Part shown: positions 42,238 to 47,968 of the stretch, one piece after another
Layout: every line of letters starts with the position of its first letter
Position numbering within the stretch: position 1 is the stretch's first letter
Assembly (NCBI GenBank): GCA_013360675.1
Contig: JABWBB010000019.1
Location: 1-47,968 of the forward strand
DNA: 47,968 nucleotides
DNA from: Phycisphaerales bacterium
GTDB lineage: Bacteria; Planctomycetota; Phycisphaerae; Phycisphaerales; UBA1924
Reading direction: 5' to 3'
Made by a program: the position numbers and the translations under genes
The notes under the pieces: generated by a model
Database searches by the model: none
What the model saw: only the letters and a program-made list of their open reading frames with translations
Told to the model about the DNA's origin: nothing

Positions 42238-44829
42238 ATGCGTTTGTCCCTGGTCCGACGCGGCATGGCCGCCGCAATGCTGATGTGGGTGTGTGGGCAC
42301 GCGGCGAACGCCGCCCCGCAACCCGAGGGGATTCCCTATCCCGATCTCTCGCCCGCGGTGCGCACGCTGCTCGCGCAGGACTATCTCACCGCCGACGAAC
42401 GAACGGCCCTGCGAATCCGCCACGGAACATGGGAACAGGGCGATCTGTCCGATCCGATCGCGCGCGCATCGGCGTCGCTGATCCGCGGGGCGTGGAATGA
42501 TGACGCTCTGCGCGACGAACGAACCCCCGCGCTCGACCGGGCCGAGGGTTCCCTGCGCCGCGGCGAGCCCGAGGCATGCCTCACGCTCTGCGAGGGCCAG
42601 CCCGGGCCGCGGGCCCTGCGCCTGCGCGGCGAGGCGCTGCTCGACCTGGGCCAAACCAAAGAGGCGATCGAGGCGTTGAGCGCGGCGGCCTCGCACGCGG
42701 GCGCCGGAACGCTCGCGGACGTCGTCGAGCCGGTGCTGGCGCGAATTCTGTTGTCGCGCCTGCGCGAGGCGGGCCATGCCGACTACCGCGCGATGATGGG
42801 GTCGCTCTCGCGCGTACGCGAGCAGGTGGACAAGCTGGCGTGGGAGCCGCGCCTGGCCGAGGCCGCGCTGCTGTACGAAAAAGACAACTACCCCGAAGCG
42901 GCGCAGGCGCTGACCGAGGCGATGACGCTCAACCCGCGCCTGGGTGCGGGCTGGGCGCTGGCGGGGCAACTCGCCGTCGATGCCTTCGACATGGACAAGG
43001 CCGAGGCCATCGCCACGCGCTTGGATGAACTCGCGGCCCCATCGCCCAGCCCCGAGGGAGCGATCGTCCGCGCCCGCGCTCGTCTTCGCCTGAGCGACGG
43101 CGAAGGGGCACTCAACGCCCTTGCCCCCGCGATCGAGCAGTTCCCCACCCATCGCGGGCTGTTGGCAGCGCGGGCGGCGGCGACGGCGGCAACGTTCGAC
43201 GACGCGGGCGCCAAGGCCCACCTCGATGCGCTCGACGCCCTGGCCCCGGGCACGCCGATGGGCTACATGGAAACCGGTCGAGCCATGGCCGGCGCCCGCC
43301 AATACGACGAAGCCGCCGACGCGCTGCGCTTGGCGACAAAGCGTGCCCCCGCGTGGGCCGAGCCTTGGATCGAACTGGGTCTGTCGGAGCTGCAGGCGGG
43401 GCGGCTGGATTCGGCGCGCGTGTCGCTCGAAAAGGCCGCGTCGCTGGATTCATTCAATGTGCGTGCGGCCAACAGCCTGACGCTGCTGCGCGAGATCGCC
43501 TCATACGCGACGATCGAAACCCCGCACTTTGTGGTGCGCTACAAGCCGGGGATCGACGAGGTGATGGCCCGCGAGATGGGCCCGGTGCTCGAGCGGATCT
43601 ACACGCGTGTGACGGGCGACGAGCCGGGCGGGATCGACCACGAGCCCGAGGGAAAGACGACCGTCGAGCTGTATCCCAACCACCGCTGGTTTAGCGTGCG
43701 GATCACCGGCATGCCGCGCCTGCACACGATCGCGGCGGCGACGGGCCCGGTGATCGCGATGGAGCCCCCGCGCGAGGGGCCCGGGCACAAGGCTGGGGCG
43801 TATGACTGGTCGCGCGTGGTGCAGCACGAGTTCACGCACACGGTCACGCTCTCGCGAACGCGCAACCGCCTGCCCCACTGGTTCACCGAGGCCGGGGCGG
43901 TCTATCTGGAGGATTCGCCCAATGACTACACGGCGATCCAGGTCGTGGCGCGGGCCTACGAGACGAACACGCTGCTCGACTTCGACACGATCAATGTCGC
44001 GTTCGTGCGTCCGGCACGCCCGACCGACCGGTCCCTGGCCTATGCCCAGGGGCACTGGATGTACGAGTACATCGTCGAGCGGTTTGGGGCCGAGTCGCCG
44101 CTGAAGCTGATGGACCTCTACGCCGCGGGCGTCCGCGAGGAGGCGGCGTTCGCGCAAGTGCTGGGCATCACGCGGCGCGAGTTCCTCGATGATTTCCGCG
44201 CACACGCCGGGAAACGGCTGGGCGCGTGGGGCGTCGTGCCAACGCCCGAGCACCCGTCGATCCGTGAACTGCTCAGCGCGTCGGCGGGCGCCACCGAAGA
44301 GGCCCCCACCACCCCCTCCGACGCCATGCTCGACCGCTGGCTCGCCGAGCACCCGGCCAACCCCTTCGTGCTCGACGCGGCGGTCAAGCGGATGCTCCGC
44401 GCAACGAAGAACGCGCCCACGATCGACGATGCCCCGCTGCTCGAGCGTTACGCCGCCGCGAGGCCCGTTGACCCGCTCCCGCACAAGCTCCTCGCGGCGA
44501 TCCGACTGGCCGGCCCCACGCCCGAGGCAGCAATCCCTCACCTTCAGTACCTCGACGAGCGCGAGCAATACACCGCGGCCTATGCGACCGAACTCTCGCG
44601 GCGTTACCTCGCCCAGGGCGACTTGACCCGCGCGATGGAGAAATCGCTGCGGGCGACACGCATCGCCCCCTACGACGCCAGGGTGCGCGAGTTTGGCGCG
44701 ATGGTGGCGATCCGCGCGGGGCAACTCGACGACGCCCAACGTCACCTCGAGGCGCTGACGCTGATCGAGCCGGATCGGCCCATCCACGCCGAGCGGCTTG
44801 AGGCGCTGCGCGCGATGAAGGCCCGCTAG
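42238..44829 (+). CDS. Exported TPR protein with gluzincin-type metallopeptidase domain
   Basis: 863 residues. A signal peptide (MRLSLVRRGMAAAMLMWVCG, cleavage near 25) leads to a long array of TPR-like helices (about 80-420 and again 690-860). Between them a peptidase domain carries HEFTH (H530-H534) and then E551 in WFTEAGAVYLE, giving HEXXH-x16-E, the gluzincin zinc site seen in peptidase-MA-like proteins. It probably works in the periplasm; the substrate is unknown. GGGAG lies 5 bases before the ATG. Paired with a LolA-like gene upstream. Confidence 0.82.
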   Translation: MRLSLVRRGMAAAMLMWVCGHAANAAPQPEGIPYPDLSPAVRTLLAQDYLTADERTALRIRHGTWEQGDLSDPIARASASLIRGAWNDDALRDERTPALDRAEGSLRRGEPEACLTLCEGQPGPRALRLRGEALLDLGQTKEAIEALSAAASHAGAGTLADVVEPVLARILLSRLREAGHADYRAMMGSLSRVREQVDKLAWEPRLAEAALLYEKDNYPEAAQALTEAMTLNPRLGAGWALAGQLAVDAFDMDKAEAIATRLDELAAPSPSPEGAIVRARARLRLSDGEGALNALAPAIEQFPTHRGLLAARAAATAATFDDAGAKAHLDALDALAPGTPMGYMETGRAMAGARQYDEAADALRLATKRAPAWAEPWIELGLSELQAGRLDSARVSLEKAASLDSFNVRAANSLTLLREIASYATIETPHFVVRYKPGIDEVMAREMGPVLERIYTRVTGDEPGGIDHEPEGKTTVELYPNHRWFSVRITGMPRLHTIAAATGPVIAMEPPREGPGHKAGAYDWSRVVQHEFTHTVTLSRTRNRLPHWFTEAGAVYLEDSPNDYTAIQVVARAYETNTLLDFDTINVAFVRPARPTDRSLAYAQGHWMYEYIVERFGAESPLKLMDLYAAGVREEAAFAQVLGITRREFLDDFRAHAGKRLGAWGVVPTPEHPSIRELLSASAGATEEAPTTPSDAMLDRWLAEHPANPFVLDAAVKRMLRATKNAPTIDDAPLLERYAAARPVDPLPHKLLAAIRLAGPTPEAAIPHLQYLDEREQYTAAYATELSRRYLAQGDLTRAMEKSLRATRIAPYDARVREFGAMVAIRAGQLDDAQRHLEALTLIEPDRPIHAERLEALRAMKAR

Positions 44830-44839
44830 AGAAGAACGT

Positions 44840-45589
44840 TTATCCTGGCGTGGGTGCTGGCGCGTCGGTTTCGCCCGGGAGACTGCCGATGTCGTTGGCC
44901 TTCCAGCCGGTCCACGCGAGGTAGCGCTGGCGAAGATCGAGGGCGATCTCGTCGGGCGTAAGACCCGAATCGGCGTAGTCGATGGGCTCGTGAAAGACGA
45001 CGCGCGAGCGGCTGGGGCGGATCAGGCTGGCCCAGGCGTGATCGACCGCGGGCGTGCCGTCGACGATCACGGGCAGGACGCGCACCTTGGTCTTGGCGAT
45101 GAGCAGACCCACGCCCGCGTGGAAGCGCCGGATCTGGCGGGGCGGACGCTCAAGGCCCCCCTCGGGGAAGACGCCGATGACGCCCCCGTGCCGCAGATGG
45201 CGGATCGCGTCGCGCGTGCCGCGGACGTCGCGCCCGGTGCGCTTCACGCTGATGATGCCCGCATAGTTCCAGAACCACTCGAAGGCGGGCAGGCGCATGT
45301 CCTGGGCCATCATCCAGCGGATCTCGAAGGGGCAGGCGGCCTGGATGAGCAGCGGATCGATGCCCGCGGTGTGGTTCGAGATCACGATCAGCGCGCCCGG
45401 GTGACGCCCCGCCGGGATGTGGTGCCGCCCCTCGACGCGAAGCGAATGAACCAGTCGCGCGTACCACTCGGTGAAACGGAAGAACATCCCGCTGACGGGC
45501 TCTTCGCGCGGCGTGTCGAGCAGCCAACGCGACACGAACGCGAAGGCCACCATCGCCATCAACGCCAAGATGAGCCATAAAAGCCACAT
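44840..45589 (-). CDS. 1-acyl-glycerol-3-phosphate acyltransferase (PlsC-like)
   Basis: 249 residues. One N-terminal membrane segment (1-20). The acyltransferase motifs are NHTAGID (H73, D78), the Arg-containing block SVKRTGRD, FPEGG (141-145; the usual form is FPEGTRS) and VLPVIVDGTPAV. It would add the second acyl chain in phospholipid synthesis or act on a related acceptor. The ATG at 45589 has no Shine-Dalgarno; TAACAT ends 11 bases before it. It diverges from rarA. Confidence 0.88.
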   Translation of the reverse strand: MWLLWLILALMAMVAFAFVSRWLLDTPREEPVSGMFFRFTEWYARLVHSLRVEGRHHIPAGRHPGALIVISNHTAGIDPLLIQAACPFEIRWMMAQDMRLPAFEWFWNYAGIISVKRTGRDVRGTRDAIRHLRHGGVIGVFPEGGLERPPRQIRRFHAGVGLLIAKTKVRVLPVIVDGTPAVDHAWASLIRPSRSRVVFHEPIDYADSGLTPDEIALDLRQRYLAWTGWKANDIGSLPGETDAPAPTPG

Positions 45590-45657
45590 GCGGGGGGCGG
45601 ATGTTAGTCAACCCAAACCCGGAAGGGTTGTGTTCGGTAGTGGCCTAGAGTCGGGGC

Positions 45658-47004
45658 ATGGGTGATCTGTGGGCGAGCCGGCGGGCGGCGGCGGTGCGGG
45701 CGGTCGAGCCGCTCGCGCAGCGCCTGCGCCCCTGCACGCTCGACGAGTTCGCCGGGCAGACGCACATCCTGGGCCCGGGCAAACTGCTTCGCCGCATGCT
45801 CGACGCCGACACGATCAGCAGCCTGATCCTGCACGGCCCGCCGGGCACGGGCAAAACCACGCTGGCCGAGTTGATCGCGTCGCGCACCAAGCGCCACTTC
45901 GAGCGCGAGAACGCGGCGAGCGTGGGCGTGAAGCGCATCCGCGAGTTGATCGACGAGGCGCGCAGCCGCCTCGAACTCGAGGGACGCCGGACGATCCTCT
46001 TCCTCGACGAGATCCACCGATTCACCAAGGCCCAGCAGGACGTGCTGCTGGGGGACGTCGAACGCGGCTTGATCACGCTGATCGGGGCGACGACGGAGAA
46101 CCCGCTGTTCGCGGTCAACAGCGCGCTCGTCAGCCGCAGCACGCTGCTGCGCCTCGAAGCCCTCGACGAAGAGGCGATCGTCGGGGTGCTCCGCCGGGCC
46201 ATCGCCGACCCCGAACGCGGCTACGGCAACCTCGCGCTCACGGTGAGCGACGACGCCCTGCGCCTCTGGGCGACCAAGTGCGACGGGGACGCCCGCCGGG
46301 CGCTGACGGCGCTGGAAGTCGCCGTGCTCAGTTCGCAGGGAAACCAGGCCGTGCCCGCCCCGATCGTGATCGACCGCCAGGTGGCGGAGGATTCGATCCA
46401 GCAGAAGGCGGCGGTCTACGACGCCACGGGCGACGAGCATTACGACGTCGCCTCGGCGCTCATCAAATCGGTGCGCGGGAGCGACCCGGACGCGGCGGTC
46501 TACTGGATCGCGCGGATGCTCGACGCGGGCGAGGACCCCCGATTCATCGCGCGTCGCCTGGCCATCCTCGCCAGCGAGGACATCGGCAACGCCGACCCGC
46601 GGGCGATCATGGTGGCGAGCGCGGCGTGGCAACTGGTCGAGCGCATCGGCATGCCCGAATGCCGCATCACCCTCGCGCAAGCCGCGATCTACCTCGCGCT
46701 AGCCCCCAAGAGCAACGCCTCGTACCTGGCCATCGAAGAGGCCCTGGCCGACGTGCGCGAGGGACGGACCATCCCCGTGCCGGTGCACATCAAGGACGCC
46801 AACGTGCGCAAGGCGGCGGACATGAGCAAGGGCTCGGGCGGGGGTGCTGCCTACGCCTATGCGCACGATTCGCCCGGCGGCATCGGGACGCAAGACTACC
46901 TCGGCGTGGACAAGACCTATTACCGCCCGTCGCAGCATGGGCTCGAACGCCAACTGGCCGAACTGCTCGAGCAGATCCGCGCCTCGCGCGAGGGCACGAA
47001 GTAA
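45658..47004 (+). CDS. rarA: RarA/MgsA, replication-associated recombination AAA+ ATPase
   Basis: 448 residues, normal for RarA. RLRPCTLDEFAGQTHILGPG near the start, Walker A HGPPGTGKTT (59-68), Walker B ILFLDEIHRF (113-122), sensor GATTENP, and the C-terminal tetramerisation part (DEHYDVASALIKSVRGSDPD, AAVYWIARMLDAGEDPRFIA, RRLAILASEDIGNADPRA). It acts at stalled replication forks. No Shine-Dalgarno; TAGAGT ends 6 bases before the ATG. Confidence 0.96.
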   Translation: MGDLWASRRAAAVRAVEPLAQRLRPCTLDEFAGQTHILGPGKLLRRMLDADTISSLILHGPPGTGKTTLAELIASRTKRHFERENAASVGVKRIRELIDEARSRLELEGRRTILFLDEIHRFTKAQQDVLLGDVERGLITLIGATTENPLFAVNSALVSRSTLLRLEALDEEAIVGVLRRAIADPERGYGNLALTVSDDALRLWATKCDGDARRALTALEVAVLSSQGNQAVPAPIVIDRQVAEDSIQQKAAVYDATGDEHYDVASALIKSVRGSDPDAAVYWIARMLDAGEDPRFIARRLAILASEDIGNADPRAIMVASAAWQLVERIGMPECRITLAQAAIYLALAPKSNASYLAIEEALADVREGRTIPVPVHIKDANVRKAADMSKGSGGGAAYAYAHDSPGGIGTQDYLGVDKTYYRPSQHGLERQLAELLEQIRASREGTK

Positions 47005-47070
47005 GACGCGCACGAACCGGGCCGCCCTATTCGCCCCCGACCGGTGTGCATGCCGATAGAAGGTATCCCC

Positions 47071-47658
47071 GTGCCCGCGAACCACTCGCCCAAGCAGGAA
47101 CTCCGTGCGCAGGTCCGTCAGCGGCTTGGAGCGATCGATCCAGCGGATTGGGCTCGGGCGTCGGTTCAAGTCTGCCGCCGACTGGTCGAGCGGTTCCCGC
47201 GCCCGGCGTGCGTGATGGTCTATGCCCCGATGGCGGGCGAGATTGATCCGGGCGAAGCGGCGATGGCGTGGCTGGGTACGGGGGCGGTGGTCTGCCTGCC
47301 GCGGGTGGATTGGACGGCCCGGGCTATGACCCCGGCGCGGATCGATGCCTGGCCCGGGGCGCTGGTGGCGTCGAAGCACGGCGTGCGCGAGCCGGGGCCC
47401 GACGCGCCGAGCGTGGGCCTGGATCAACTGGATGTGATTGTCACGCCGGGGCTTGCGTTCTCGCCCGGGGGGCAGCGGCTGGGGCGGGGCGCGGGCTTCT
47501 ATGATCGGTTTCTGGCGCGGCGCGAGCGGCGGGCACAGGCCGTGGGCGTGGCGCTGGATGAGCAGGTGATCGAGCACGTCCCCACGGATGGCGACGACGT
47601 GCGTCTGGATTCGGTGTGCACGCCCACGCGATGGCTGGGCCCATTCCACGGAAGGTGA
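47071..47658 (+). CDS. 5-formyltetrahydrofolate cyclo-ligase
   Basis: About 195 residues. KQELRAQVRQRL at the start, VMVYAPMAGEID, LDVIVTPGLAFSPGGQRLGR then GAGFYDRFLA are the family blocks; the last holds the ATP/substrate loop. It converts 5-formyl-THF to 5,10-methenyl-THF with ATP. GTG 47071 has GAAGG 7 bases upstream and is preferred to ATG 47050, which has none. Confidence 0.9.
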   Translation: MPANHSPKQELRAQVRQRLGAIDPADWARASVQVCRRLVERFPRPACVMVYAPMAGEIDPGEAAMAWLGTGAVVCLPRVDWTARAMTPARIDAWPGALVASKHGVREPGPDAPSVGLDQLDVIVTPGLAFSPGGQRLGRGAGFYDRFLARRERRAQAVGVALDEQVIEHVPTDGDDVRLDSVCTPTRWLGPFHGR

Positions 47659-47660
47659 CC

Positions 47661-47968
47661 ATGGCATTGCCCTCACAAGTCGAGCGGTCGGTCGAGATGA
47701 GTCGCCCGGTGATGCGCCGCCCGCACCGGCGGCGCAGCAACACCGGGGCGAAGGCGATCGTCTATGGCGCGCTGCTGCTGGGGGCGTGCGGTTCGCCGTG
47801 GAACAATCCCTATCCGGCCTCCGAGGGTGGCACAAACCGCGTACTGGGCGATTCGGGAATGCCGATTCCCCGTGCCGGACCTGCCCTCCGGGAGCGCGAT
47901 CCGGTCGAAGACCGGCCAGAAGGCCAGCCCCAGGCGCCGCGGCCGCTGCGCCGCCACCACCCGGAGCT
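47661..47968 (+). CDS. Lipoprotein, N-terminal fragment (possible ABC solute-binding protein)
   Basis: An ATG at 47661, two bases after the previous stop, opens a frame to the window edge (102 residues). A basic N-terminus (MRRPHRRRSNTG) and AIVYGALLLGAC form a lipoprotein-type signal. CGSPWNNPYPASEGG resembles, from memory, the mature start of family-5 (peptide-type) solute-binding proteins. After about residue 60 the frame becomes Pro/Arg-rich and no longer resembles that family, which could reflect a frameshift, a poor sequence end or a wrong guess. Confidence 0.42.
   Translation, partial: MALPSQVERSVEMSRPVMRRPHRRRSNTGAKAIVYGALLLGACGSPWNNPYPASEGGTNRVLGDSGMPIPRAGPALRERDPVEDRPEGQPQAPRPLRRHHPE

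Noticed and set aside
40865..42277. Long minus-strand reading (470 residues) of the small membrane protein gene
   Set aside because: The part above 41179 is antisense to the LolA-like gene and has no membrane or domain features; only the last 104 residues look like protein.

Overview
The window looks like a chromosomal segment of a Planctomycetota bacterium, most likely of class Phycisphaerae. The DNA is strongly GC-rich. It carries a subtilase ending in a GC-type dockerin-like tail, a PEP-CTERM-like surface protein, two type IV pilin-like secreted proteins, and an EF-Tu whose switch I segment differs from the usual RGITI form, as I remember it from planctomycetes. It reads as ordinary core chromosome: no phage, transposase, integrase, CRISPR or plasmid genes were seen. 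The window starts inside murF and ends inside a lipoprotein gene.

Layout. 1-1.4 kb: end of murF and mraY (cell wall precursor). 1.4-7.8 kb: a transsulfuration gamma-lyase/synthase, a fatty acid desaturase, an M60-type metallopeptidase and a cystathionine beta-synthase, with a short-repeat-rich gap between the last two. 7.9-15.9 kb (minus strand): tRNA-Thr, tuf, rpmG, tRNA-Trp, secE, nusG and then a very large AsmA-like protein; a good sigma-70-like promoter lies ahead of tRNA-Thr. 16-20.9 kb (minus): a GldA/GldF/GldG-like ABC system plus a DUF4340 protein. 21-28.3 kb: STAS protein, subtilase, pilin-like protein, a histone-H1-like lysine/arginine-rich protein, type II DAHP synthase, PilZ protein and PEP-CTERM-like protein. 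28.3-36 kb: HIT protein and DciA diverging from a long inverted repeat, a pilin-like protein, MFS transporter, tRNA-Ile, DUF502 protein, an hpf-ptsN-ptsH cluster, lipoprotein and a class IV aminotransferase. 36-48 kb: peptidyl-prolyl isomerase, MscS channel, DUF2959-like lipoprotein, two bactofilins (one with a zinc ribbon), an Rmd1/DUF155 membrane protein, a BamE-like lipoprotein, a LolA-like protein paired with a TPR metallopeptidase, PlsC, RarA and 5-formyl-THF cyclo-ligase.

The most interesting signal is not a gene cluster. About a dozen genes here have no Shine-Dalgarno sequence and instead have a -10-like hexamer (mostly TANNNT) ending only 5-9 bases before the start codon, which is the layout expected for leaderless mRNAs. 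Other genes in the same window have clear AGGAG-type sites. The HIT/dciA divergent pair shows this most strikingly: both putative -10 boxes and both start codons lie in the arms of one 18-bp inverted repeat. I did not find a convincing new multi-gene system; the other findings are unusual domain architectures (SecE with a long insert, zinc-ribbon bactofilin) and unusual gene orders.
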